This document shows positions 25,082 to 32,249 of a stretch of DNA of 53,628 nt, piece by piece (positions within the stretch are counted from its first letter, which is position 1; each line of letters begins with the position of its first letter). The position numbers and the translations under genes were made by a program. A model generated the notes under the pieces. That model made no database searches. It was given only the letters and a program-made list of their open reading frames with translations, and was not told the DNA's origin. This DNA is from FW021-bin31 sp964478125 (GTDB lineage Bacteria; Bacteroidota; Bacteroidia; Chitinophagales; Chitinophagaceae). The DNA lies in contig CAYZGR010000016.1 in assembly GCA_964478125.1 (NCBI GenBank), forward strand, positions 1-53,628. The letters are read 5' to 3'.

Positions 25082-25250
25082 ATTAAATTGTTGAATGGTT
25101 ATATGGTTGAATTGTTGAATGATCTCCTTCTTTTTTGGTTGCCAGGGTTTCTATCAACATTTTCAATTTAAAATTTGAGATTTATTTGAAGTTTGGAGCT
25201 TATTTGGAGTTTATTATTTGGATTTTGATGACAAACTCGCCTCTGCCTGG
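25082..25250. repeat. Degenerate low-complexity direct repeats
   Basis: Between the EVE and LutA-like genes, GTTGAAT recurs at about 7-20 bp spacing (25091-25120), followed by recurring ATTTG/TTTGGAG units (25165-25225). There is no coding potential. Such simple TTGAAT/ATTTG tracts look like slipped-strand expansion and not a CRISPR or transposon end. Confidence 0.5.
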
Positions 25251-25296
25251 CATCCTTACTTTTCAAAAACTGCAAACCGTTTCTACGCTCCCCGTC

Positions 25297-26031
25297 TTAT
25301 TCTTCCCATCCGCTTGCTAATACATCTGCCAGATGCATACATTCTATATTGATCCCCTGTTTTTTTATGTAGCCCTCCAGATGCATCAGACAGGAAAGGT
25401 CAGTGGAAACAATATAATCGGCGCCCGTTTCTTTTGCGTTGTCGACTTTCTGATCTGCCATCCCGATGGAGATAGGCTCATATTTTATGGCAAAAGTACC
25501 ACCGAATCCACAACAGGTTTCCACATCGTTCATTTCTCTCAATTCCAGGCCCCGTACCTTTTCCAATAGCTGTCTCGGTTCCTCTTTGATCTTACATTCT
25601 CTTAGGGCGGAACAAGAATCATGGTAGGTGGCGACGCCATCGAGATGAGCTCCTACATCGGTAACATGGAGTACTTTGACCAGAAATTCGGAAAATTCAT
25701 AAAGATTCTTTTGGACCAATTTCATCTCGTTATGCATGGCCGAGTTATCGAACAATTCCCCGAAATAATTGCGCACGTAACCGGTGCAGGAGGCGCCGGG
25801 AGAAACAATGTAATCGTGGCTATGAATGTCATTTAGAAATTTTTTCCCTACCGACCTGGCCTCTTTCCAATAGCCGGCATTGAAAGCCGGCTGGCCGCAG
25901 CAGGTTTGGCTGGTATTATAATGAACAACACATCCCAGCTTTTTTAGTATTTTGACCATATTAAAAGCCGTATCCGGGTAGAGCTGATCTACGAAACAAG
26001 GGATGAACAATGATACATTCAGATGTTCCAT
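25297..26031 (-). CDS. (Fe-S)-binding cysteine-rich domain protein, LutA/LldE-like
   Basis: Matches the LutA/LldE/YkgE family: two cysteine-rich CCG domains, the first with IPCFVDQLYP (Cys12), CCGQPAFNAG (44-45) and PGASCTGY (Cys82), the second with HDSCSALREC and CCGFGGTFA. The 244-residue length is typical. In the L-lactate oxidation complex LutA works with LutB and LutC, and its paired motifs hold a heterodisulfide-reductase-type cluster. Neither LutB nor LutC is adjacent, so partners must be elsewhere or the role differs. A promoter with well-spaced TTG and TAAGTTTG lies directly upstream. Confidence 0.92.
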   Translation of the reverse strand: MEHLNVSLFIPCFVDQLYPDTAFNMVKILKKLGCVVHYNTSQTCCGQPAFNAGYWKEARSVGKKFLNDIHSHDYIVSPGASCTGYVRNYFGELFDNSAMHNEMKLVQKNLYEFSEFLVKVLHVTDVGAHLDGVATYHDSCSALRECKIKEEPRQLLEKVRGLELREMNDVETCCGFGGTFAIKYEPISIGMADQKVDNAKETGADYIVSTDLSCLMHLEGYIKKQGINIECMHLADVLASGWEE

Positions 26032-26047
26032 GAAAGTGATTATGTTT

Positions 26048-26077
26048 CAAACTTACGTTAAAATGCAGTAAGGTCAA
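26048..26077 (-). promoter_or_regulatory. Promoter of the LutA-like gene
   Basis: Reverse-strand TAAGTTTG (26055 to 26048) with TTG (26077 to 26075) exactly 19 nt upstream, matching the Bacteroidota -33/-7 consensus. The predicted leader is about 10 nt. Confidence 0.75.
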
Positions 26078-26104
26078 AAGCGAGGTAGAGATTGATGGAT
26101 GGTC

Positions 26105-26599
26105 TTACTTTAATTTCCTGTTGAATGCGATCATTTTCAAAGCCGTAAGCGCGGCTTCTGTTCCTTTATGCCCCTGTGTACCGCCTATTCGTTGTTGTGC
26201 CTGTTCTATGTCATTAACGGTAAGAACGCCAAAAATAACGGGAATCGGCAGTCTTAAATTCAATTGGGTGACGCCGTCGGTAACGGCTCTGCAGACATAA
26301 TCAAAGTGTGGAGTTTCTCCCCGGATGATGGTTCCGAAAGCAATAAGCGCTTCAGGTTCTTTATGGGTATTTTGAGTAGCTTCAAAATAACGCCTGCAGG
26401 CGAAGGGCAATTCAAATGCACCGGGGACCTCGAAGTCGGCCGGATCAGATATTCCGTATGCTGACAGGGTTTTTCGGCAGCCGTTAACCAGTTCATTTAC
26501 GATGATGTCATTCCATTGCGTGTGTATTAAAACAATTTGGGCATCCTTTAGGTCGGGAATGCCGGTATTGTTCAATAATGCGTTATTATGTACAGACAT
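26105..26599 (-). CDS. ribH: 6,7-dimethyl-8-ribityllumazine synthase
   Basis: Penultimate riboflavin step: condenses 5-amino-6-ribitylaminouracil with dihydroxybutanone phosphate. The 164-residue product has the family motifs NDIIVNELVNGC, FEVPGAFELPFACRR, AFGTIIRGETPHFDYVC with the catalytic His (about 110), and the C-terminal FGVLTVNDIEQAQQR with GHKGTEAA. It is the last gene of a pdhA-TPR-ribH unit, 12 bp after the TPR gene. No FMN riboswitch is evident, as the leader is short and intra-operonic. Other rib genes are not in the window. Confidence 0.97.
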   Translation of the reverse strand: MSVHNNALLNNTGIPDLKDAQIVLIHTQWNDIIVNELVNGCRKTLSAYGISDPADFEVPGAFELPFACRRYFEATQNTHKEPEALIAFGTIIRGETPHFDYVCRAVTDGVTQLNLRLPIPVIFGVLTVNDIEQAQQRIGGTQGHKGTEAALTALKMIAFNRKLK

Positions 26600-26611
26600 C
26601 TTTTATCCGGT

Positions 26612-27328
26612 TTACTCTGTTACCCCTAACCGTGCCAGATATTTATCTATTTCGCGGCCCTGGGTGCTAAGCGGATATTGGGTTTTGATCCGCTTATAAA
26701 TCGCGATGGCCTGTTGATCTTTGCCCTCTTTTTCAAGAGCCAGACCTGCACGCATCAAATATAGCGGGGCGATCAGATCATTATCATTATAATTGCCGGC
26801 CTTCTTATAGTAGTCGATGCCTTTACCTGTTTGGCCCACTTCCATATAGGCGTCTCCCATAAGACCGTAGGCTACCGCTTGTACCACTTTATCGTTGGCA
26901 TTGAACTGTTTCAGGTAATCAATTCCTTTTTGGAACTCACCCAGATGCACATAACATACCCCTGCAGCATATTTGGCCTGATTGCCCACCTTGGTGTGGC
27001 CATATTTTTTTATGACCTGAAGATAACCGTAGTTATTGCCGTCTCCATTCAGTGCAAGTCGAAAAGAGTCTTTTGCAAAATATTGCTGTGCTTTAAAGAC
27101 CATAGCTTCGGCTTTTTTCTCGTGAGGCTTCAGATACAAGTATTTATAACCGAAGTATCCCCCGATCAGCACGATGATGACTAATCCGATAATGTTTATG
27201 GCCTTGTTGTTTTTTTGATAAAAAACTTCGGCTTTATTTATCGAATTCTGAAACCCCTTATTTCCCTGGTGGGTATGGTGCACACCTTTTCCAGTATGTG
27301 CGGGCTCTTTTGTTTTTGTCGTTGCCAT
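26612..27328 (-). CDS. Membrane-anchored tetratricopeptide-repeat protein (YfgM-like)
   Basis: The 238-residue product has a charged N-terminal tail (1-45), one membrane span (about 46-68, INIIGLVIIVLIGGYFGYKYL) and TPR-like helix pairs in the periplasm-facing remainder (AQQYFAKDSF, YAAGVCYVHLGEFQKGIDYL, GLMGDAYMEVGQTGKGIDYYKKA, AGLALEKEGKDQQAIAIYK). This is the layout of YfgM and ancillary SecYEG chaperone-type proteins; a specific role in this organism is inference. It lies 26 bp after pdhA and 12 bp before ribH, all on the reverse strand, and is probably co-transcribed with both. Confidence 0.9.
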   Translation of the reverse strand: MATTKTKEPAHTGKGVHHTHQGNKGFQNSINKAEVFYQKNNKAINIIGLVIIVLIGGYFGYKYLYLKPHEKKAEAMVFKAQQYFAKDSFRLALNGDGNNYGYLQVIKKYGHTKVGNQAKYAAGVCYVHLGEFQKGIDYLKQFNANDKVVQAVAYGLMGDAYMEVGQTGKGIDYYKKAGNYNDNDLIAPLYLMRAGLALEKEGKDQQAIAIYKRIKTQYPLSTQGREIDKYLARLGVTE

Positions 27329-27354
27329 ATGTTATTTCCGTACGAATAGGTTAA

Positions 27355-28347
27355 TCAGTCAGTTATAAATGGATAATCGTCTTCAACATAGATATCTTTG
27401 AGTAATTCGTCGTCATCGGGAAATGGAGAATCCTCGGCGAATTTAACGGCGTCTGCCACTTCTGAATCCACTCTGTTTTTGATCGCCTCTATTTCCTCAT
27501 CGGTGGCGTATTTCTCGTCCTTTATGATCTTTAGCACCTGGTTAATCGGATCTTTTTCCTTGTATTCTTCCACTTCCTCCTTGGTACGGTATTTTGCCGG
27601 ATCACTCATGGAATGGCCCCGGTAACGATAGGTCTTTATCTCCAGAAGGGTAGGGCCTTCTCCCTCGCGGGCGCGCTTCACGGCTCTTTCAATGCCTATA
27701 TGCACTTCCTCGCATTTCATCCCGTCAATGGTATCTGCAGGCATGTCATACCCATCGGCGAGATTGGCAATATCTTTTACATTGGAAGTTCGCTCAACAG
27801 AGGTGCCCATGGCATACATGTTGTTTTCACAGATAAAGACAACGGGTAATTTCCAGAGCATGGCCATATTGAAGGTCTCATGTACGATACCCTGCCGCGC
27901 AGCGCCATCGCCAAAGAAGCATAAAACCACATTATCGGTCTTTTTATATTTTTCGGCAAAGGCCAGACCCGCACCTACACCTATCTGTCCGCCCACGATA
28001 CCATGTCCGCCATAGAAATTATGCTCTTTGGAAAACATGTGCATACTGCCCCCTTTTCCTTTGGAGCATCCCGTGATTTTACCGTATAACTCAGCCATGG
28101 TAGCCTTGGAAGTAATACCCTTGGCAATTGCAAGACCATGATCCCGGTAAGCCGTAATGAACTTATCCTCCGGTTTAGTGGCTGTCATAGCCCCGGCAGC
28201 AACCGCCTCTTGTCCCATGTAAAGGTGACAAAAACCGCGGATCTTTTGCATACCGTATAATTGCCCTGCCTTTAATTCAAAACGTCGCAGAAGCAACATC
28301 AACTCGTACCAATATAAATAGGTATCTTTGGAGAACTTAGTTTGCAC
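27355..28347 (-). CDS. pdhA: Pyruvate dehydrogenase E1 component, alpha subunit
   Basis: TPP-binding half of the E1 enzyme that decarboxylates pyruvate and passes the acetyl group to lipoylated E2. In the 330 residues, the TPP motif starts at GDG (146-148) in FFGDGAARQG and ends with NN at 175-176; the phosphorylation-loop-like region TYRYRGHSMSDP is near 243-254. The N-terminus (KDTYLYWYELMLLLRRFE) is typical of E1 alpha. The E1 beta and E2 genes are not adjacent, a usual scattered arrangement in this phylum. It starts a pdhA-TPR-ribH operon with a consensus promoter, divergent from recF. Confidence 0.96.
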   Translation of the reverse strand: MQTKFSKDTYLYWYELMLLLRRFELKAGQLYGMQKIRGFCHLYMGQEAVAAGAMTATKPEDKFITAYRDHGLAIAKGITSKATMAELYGKITGCSKGKGGSMHMFSKEHNFYGGHGIVGGQIGVGAGLAFAEKYKKTDNVVLCFFGDGAARQGIVHETFNMAMLWKLPVVFICENNMYAMGTSVERTSNVKDIANLADGYDMPADTIDGMKCEEVHIGIERAVKRAREGEGPTLLEIKTYRYRGHSMSDPAKYRTKEEVEEYKEKDPINQVLKIIKDEKYATDEEIEAIKNRVDSEVADAVKFAEDSPFPDDDELLKDIYVEDDYPFITD

Positions 28348-28366
28348 GATTTTCTAAATTTGTTCG

Positions 28367-28396
28367 CAAAATTAATTGAATTTTGCCAATAGTCAA
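28367..28396 (-). promoter_or_regulatory. Promoter of the pdhA operon
   Basis: Reverse-strand TAATTTTG (28374 to 28367) with TTG (28396 to 28394) exactly 19 nt upstream. Same geometry as the LutA-like promoter; predicted leader about 13 nt. Confidence 0.75.
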
Positions 28397-28413
28397 AACC
28401 GCTGTTTTTAATA

Positions 28414-29508
28414 TTGAAAAATCTGTTTGCAGTGCTGCAACTGAAATATGTCCGATTGTTCCGATTTAAAAATTATGATAATAGAAAGCTCGTTTTTAAT
28501 GCGCCGTTTGTAGGCATTACGGGTCCGAATGGTACCGGGAAGACCAATTTGCTGGACGCCATCTATTATCTGGGATTTACCCGCAGTTATTTTCATGCCA
28601 GAGAGGCCCTTAATATAGCACATGGAAAAAATGCTTTCCGTATTGAAGGCCGTTTTGTAAAGGGAGAAAAAGAGGAAAAGGTGAGTTGTGTTTATCGAAA
28701 TAAAAAGAAGGAGATCCGGTTAAATGAAGAGGCTTACGAGAAATTCTCTCATCACATCGGCTTGTTCCCGGCCGTTTTTATTGCCCCCGATGATGGTAAT
28801 CTGATAACGGGAGGAAGCGAGGGGCGCAGGAAATTTATGGATGTTTTGTTATCTCAGCTGGAGCCTCTTTACCTGGAACACCTTATAGCCTACCAAAAGG
28901 TGCTTGCCCAGCGCAACAGTCTCCTGAAAACTGCGGAAAAGCGACAAGACTGTAATACCTTGCTGGATGTTTTTGACCGGCAATTGCTGTTACATGGCCC
29001 GGCGATTTATGAATGCCGGAAGCGTTTTTTATCCGGGTTTAGAGACAAAGTACAGCATTATTATGCTTATGTTTCTGATGAAAAAGAACAGATTTCCATT
29101 ATCTATGAAAGTTCCCTGAACCAGGATAATTTACAGAATCTTTTGGTGCAAAGCCGGCAGAAAGACCTCTTGTTGCAACGTACTACGAAAGGGACACACC
29201 GGGATGATCTGAATTTTTTGATGGATAACTATCCTATGAAACAAGTGGGTTCACAGGGCCAGAAAAAAAGTTTCTTGTTTGCCCTCAAGCTGGCTCAGTT
29301 TGAAGTGCTGCGGGAGCAAAAAGGCTTTCCTCCGATTTTATTATTGGATGATATTTTTGAAAAGCTGGATCAGCAGCGCATTAAGCGCCTTGTTGATTTA
29401 ATAAGCGGTCCGGGATTTGGACAGGTATTTATAACAGATACGGAAGAAGAGCGGTTGAAGGCGGTTTTTGATAAGGAGGACGTGCCTTTGCAGATGGTAG
29501 CGCTATAG
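28414..29508 (+). CDS. recF: DNA replication and repair protein RecF
   Basis: SMC-like ATPase that helps load RecA at single-strand gaps. The 364-residue frame has Walker A GPNGTGKT (about 37-44, counted from TTG), the family segment YLGFTRSYFHAREALNI, the ABC signature region GSQGQKKSFLFALKLAQ and Walker B LLLDDIFEKLD. The start is uncertain: TTG at 28414 is the longest, GTG at 28432 gives MLQLKYVRLFRFKNY, nearer to the usual N-terminus of RecF (a short strand then FKNY). A TAATATTG at 28409-28416, one mismatch from the -7 consensus, would place transcription after 28414 and so favours GTG. It is not next to dnaA/dnaN/gyrB. Confidence 0.95.
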   Translation: MKNLFAVLQLKYVRLFRFKNYDNRKLVFNAPFVGITGPNGTGKTNLLDAIYYLGFTRSYFHAREALNIAHGKNAFRIEGRFVKGEKEEKVSCVYRNKKKEIRLNEEAYEKFSHHIGLFPAVFIAPDDGNLITGGSEGRRKFMDVLLSQLEPLYLEHLIAYQKVLAQRNSLLKTAEKRQDCNTLLDVFDRQLLLHGPAIYECRKRFLSGFRDKVQHYYAYVSDEKEQISIIYESSLNQDNLQNLLVQSRQKDLLLQRTTKGTHRDDLNFLMDNYPMKQVGSQGQKKSFLFALKLAQFEVLREQKGFPPILLLDDIFEKLDQQRIKRLVDLISGPGFGQVFITDTEEERLKAVFDKEDVPLQMVAL

Positions 29509-29635
29509 TTTTTGGATAGAACGCGGATCATTTAAGACAATTGCCGATTACTGATCAAAATAAGAATTCATCGGTGAAGACCATGAAAAACAGGGAATCC
29601 GCGCTCTATAAACGTTTCAATTTTAAAAAAGGGAA

Positions 29636-30052
29636 TCAATACCTTTCCAATTGGGAGAAGAAGAAATCACCTTCAATTTTTGCATTGTCGTCAGAATCAG
29701 AACCATGAATGGCATTTTTGCCGAGAGATTCGGCATAAAGCCTGCGAATAGTCCCTTCTTCCGCCTGGGCAGGATTTGTAGCGCCTATTAGTTTCCGAAA
29801 ATCGTCTACTGCATTTTCCTTTTCAAGGAGGGCTGCAATAATGGGACCGCTACTCATAAATTCAACCAGTTCGTCATAAAAGGGTTTCCCTTTATGAATG
29901 GCATAGAAAGCGCCCGCCCTTTCTTTAGAAAGACGGGTCAATTTTAAGGCACGTACCTTAAAACCTGCCTGATTGATCTTTTCTAAAATGGGGCCGGCGA
30001 AGCCATTAGCAAAAGCATCCGGCTTAATCATGGTGAAAGTTTGATTACTCAT
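29636..30052 (-). CDS. ndk: Nucleoside-diphosphate kinase
   Basis: Transfers the gamma-phosphate between nucleoside tri- and diphosphates through a phospho-His intermediate. The 138-residue protein shows MIKPDAFANGFAGPI at the start, the catalytic His116 in KNAIHGSDSDDNA, and the C-terminal FFFSQLERY. The order of conserved blocks and length are typical. It is convergent with recF and divergent from nrnA, with a single-gene promoter (TACCTTTG) upstream. Confidence 0.97.
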   Translation of the reverse strand: MSNQTFTMIKPDAFANGFAGPILEKINQAGFKVRALKLTRLSKERAGAFYAIHKGKPFYDELVEFMSSGPIIAALLEKENAVDDFRKLIGATNPAQAEEGTIRRLYAESLGKNAIHGSDSDDNAKIEGDFFFSQLERY

Positions 30053-30075
30053 TTTTAGGGTTGTTTTTGAGGCCG

Positions 30076-30083
30076 CAAAGGTA
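30076..30083 (-). promoter_or_regulatory. -7 element TACCTTTG of ndk
   Basis: Reverse-strand perfect TAnnTTTG (30083 to 30076), about 23 nt before the ndk ATG. No TTG at 19 nt. Confidence 0.65.
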
Positions 30084-30123
30084 AATGATGTCGCTCAATC
30101 CCGAAAATTTTTTGACTTTTACG

Positions 30124-30161
30124 ATAAATTAAAGACCTTCGCCGCTTGTACTTTAATTTAT
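30124..30161 (+). promoter_or_regulatory. 11-bp inverted repeat covering the nrnA start codon
   Basis: ATAAATTAAAG at 30124-30134 and its exact reverse complement CTTTAATTTAT at 30151-30161, spacer 16 nt. The last two bases of the right arm are the AT of the nrnA ATG. If transcribed, the hairpin would hide the start codon; otherwise it could be a protein-binding site shared by the divergent ndk and nrnA genes. Confidence 0.55.
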
Positions 30162-31170
30162 GAAGTCATTAATTGAAATAAAACCTTTGTTAAATGAAGC
30201 TCCCAAGAATGTGGTTGTCACTATGCATCAGAATCCTGATGCCGATGCCATGGGGTCTTCTTTGGCCCTGAGGGATTATCTTTTGAGAAAAGGCCATCGA
30301 CTGACGGTGATTTCTCCTAATGAGTTTCCTGATTTTCTTAAATGGATGCCGGGTTGTAACGAAGTGTTGGTTTTTGAAAATCATAAAGAACAGGCTTTAG
30401 AGGCATTGGATGCGGCAGATATCTTGTTTTGCCTTGATTTTAACGCTTTTCACCGTACCCGTAAAATGGAGACATACCTGGAAAGATCGAAGGCCGTGAA
30501 GGTTCTGATTGACCATCATTTGCATCCGGAGGAGGGCTTTGATTATGGAAAAAGCGATCCTTCAGCCGCTTCTACGGCACTCATGATTTATGAGTTTGTG
30601 GTGGCCATGAACGATTTCTCCTCCATCAATATTCCCATGGCCAAGTGTATTTATGCCGGCACGATGACAGATACCGGATCTTTTCGTTTCCCGGCTACTT
30701 CCTCGAGGGTTCATCGAATGGTGGCCGAGCTGATGGACCTGGGGTTGGATCACGAAGAAATACATCACGCCATCTATGATAATTATGAAGAAAACCGCCT
30801 GCGATTTATCGGGCGGGCGCTGGTAGACAGGCTCGAAGTATTGTATGAATATCATACTGCATTTATTTCGGTTGACAAGGAACTGGTCCAGGAATATAAA
30901 CTAAAACCGGGGGATACCGAAGGCCTTGTTAATTTTCCATTGGCGATAAAAGGGATAAAGTTCGCTGCATTGATGACCGACCGTAGAGAAGAGGTTCGCA
31001 TGTCTTTTCGTTCTAAAGGAGACTTTAATGTCAATCTTTTTGCACAGAAATATTTTGAAGGAGGAGGGCATAAAAATGCTGCCGGGGGAAGGTCATCGGA
31101 TTCCCTGGAAAAAACTGTTAAACGTTTTAAAAAAGCGCTGAAAGAAAATAGAGCGTTACTCAATAAATAG
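30160..31170 (+). CDS. nrnA: DHH-family nanoRNase / pAp phosphatase
   Basis: Bifunctional 3'-5' exonuclease on 2-5 nt RNAs and phosphatase on 3'-phosphoadenosine 5'-phosphate. The 336-residue product has the DHH metal motifs in order: MHQNPDADAMG (23-32, ligands H23, D27, D29), CLDFNAFHR (about 91-99), LIDHHLHPE (DHH at 118-120), and the C-terminal DHHA1 GGGGHKNAAGG-type motif as EGGGHKNAAGG (about 302-312). It is cytosolic. The next gene, an FKBP lipoprotein, begins 19 bp after the stop and is probably co-transcribed. No TAnnTTTG promoter is clear upstream. Confidence 0.95.
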   Translation: MKSLIEIKPLLNEAPKNVVVTMHQNPDADAMGSSLALRDYLLRKGHRLTVISPNEFPDFLKWMPGCNEVLVFENHKEQALEALDAADILFCLDFNAFHRTRKMETYLERSKAVKVLIDHHLHPEEGFDYGKSDPSAASTALMIYEFVVAMNDFSSINIPMAKCIYAGTMTDTGSFRFPATSSRVHRMVAELMDLGLDHEEIHHAIYDNYEENRLRFIGRALVDRLEVLYEYHTAFISVDKELVQEYKLKPGDTEGLVNFPLAIKGIKFAALMTDRREEVRMSFRSKGDFNVNLFAQKYFEGGGHKNAAGGRSSDSLEKTVKRFKKALKENRALLNK

Positions 31171-31189
31171 CAATTTTAATACTTTAAAT

Positions 31190-32116
31190 ATGATAACAAC
31201 CCACCGGATTAAAAAATCCATTATCCTGTTTTCCCTGGGTATAGGGACAGGTTTATTCATGCTCAGCGCCTGTAACAACGGGATGAGCGGTTTTGAAAAA
31301 ACGTCAAGTGGACTGGAATATAAAATTATTGATAATCAGTCGGGGGATGTGGCAACCCCGGGAGATTATTTGAAAGTAAGTATCCGAACGGAGGTACATG
31401 ATTCCACCATAATGGATACGTATAAAGAAGGCCCAGGCTATCGCTGGCTGCCGCTGCAAAAAAGCAACGGACAGAAATATGATATGATGGAAGGTCTGGC
31501 GTTGTTGTCCAAGGGAGACAGCGCGGAATTTGTGATCCCCGCGGATTCTGTTTATGGCCCGAGAAATCGACCTCCTTTTGTTGAAGAAGGCGATAAAATT
31601 CATATTTATGTGAAGGTACATGATATTCAGAATAAAGAAGGATTTGAGGATGCCCTTGCCAAAGAAGAGAAGGAACAAAACACTAAAGATGCCCAGATCA
31701 TTAAACATTATGTGGACAGTACCGGTCAAAAAGCAACTGCCACAGACGATGGGGTATATGTAATAGTGCACAAAGAAGGTAGCGGCCCCACGCCTCAAGA
31801 AGGGCAAACGGTTTCAATCATGTATACGGGTAAAACATTGGATGGGAAGGTATTTGATTCTAATCAGGATACTACCTTCCATCATACTGATCCGCTCATA
31901 TTTCCTTTGGGACAGCACCGGATGATCGAAGGGATGGAATCCGGCATAAAACTACTGAAAAAGGGTTCGGAAGCCACGCTGGTTATTCCTTCATCCCTGG
32001 CTTACGGTCCTAACGGACGGCCGCCTGTTATCCAGCCGAATGCCGTTTTATTATTTGACGTGAAGGTAAACGATATTACGGGCAAGGCCAATCCTTCCAC
32101 TCCTCAGGGAAATTGA
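31190..32116 (+). CDS. Lipoprotein with two FKBP-type peptidyl-prolyl isomerase domains
   Basis: Envelope foldase/chaperone of 308 residues. The signal ends in lipobox LSAC (Cys28). Two FKBP_C domains follow: about 55-150 (FKBP pattern DSAEFVIPADSVYG, weaker) and about 200-300 (TVSIMYTGKTLDGKVFDSN, GMESGIKLLKKGSEATLVIP, SLAYGPNGRPPVIQPNAVLLF), the latter with the canonical hydrophobic pocket residues. A charged helix at about 158-185 links them. The first domain lacks part of the usual loop and may be structural. It is placed 19 bp after nrnA; the association is probably incidental to function. Confidence 0.92.
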   Translation: MITTHRIKKSIILFSLGIGTGLFMLSACNNGMSGFEKTSSGLEYKIIDNQSGDVATPGDYLKVSIRTEVHDSTIMDTYKEGPGYRWLPLQKSNGQKYDMMEGLALLSKGDSAEFVIPADSVYGPRNRPPFVEEGDKIHIYVKVHDIQNKEGFEDALAKEEKEQNTKDAQIIKHYVDSTGQKATATDDGVYVIVHKEGSGPTPQEGQTVSIMYTGKTLDGKVFDSNQDTTFHHTDPLIFPLGQHRMIEGMESGIKLLKKGSEATLVIPSSLAYGPNGRPPVIQPNAVLLFDVKVNDITGKANPSTPQGN

Positions 32117-32119
32117 GCC

Positions 32120-32181
32120 ATCGGTTCCCATTTTTTAACCGATCCTGAATGGCTGGCGAAGCTATGGACAGGGTCGGTTAA
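32120..32181 (+). promoter_or_regulatory. Two mutually exclusive stem-loops between the FKBP and sensor-kinase genes
   Basis: ATCGGTT (32120-32126) pairs with AACCGAT (32137-32143), 7 bp, loop 10 nt. The same AACCGAT, extended to TTAACCGATCCTG (32135-32147), also pairs 13 bp (one G-T) with CAGGGTCGGTTAA (32169-32181). The two structures compete for one strand segment. Neither is followed by a good T-run. Confidence 0.5.
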
Positions 32182-32193
32182 GAATTTATGGAG

Positions 32194-32244
32194 TTAAAGG
32201 TTCGTTAAAGTCTGTTTGCTGCTCTGCATATTTTTGCATCTTTG
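32194..32244 (+). promoter_or_regulatory. Sensor-kinase promoter with two phased TTAAAG boxes
   Basis: TTAAAG at 32194-32199 and 32205-32210 (11-bp period) lead directly to TTG at 32216-32218, itself 11 bp on. Then CATCTTTG (32237-32244, one mismatch to TAnnTTTG) follows after 18 nt and ends 5 nt before the ATG. A second possible -7, TATTTTTG, lies at 32229-32236. The layout is like an OmpR/PhoB-type activator site next to the -33 element. Confidence 0.5.
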
Positions 32245-32249
32245 TAAAA

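Noticed and set aside
25082..25250. CRISPR-like array
   Set aside because: Units are short, imperfect and lack unique spacers of constant length; no cas genes.
29522..29603. Long-range repeat CGCGGAT...ATCCGCG in the recF-ndk gap with an inner CCGAT/ATCGG pair
   Set aside because: Seven-base arms 68 nt apart are weak evidence; no T-run and no RNA family recognised.
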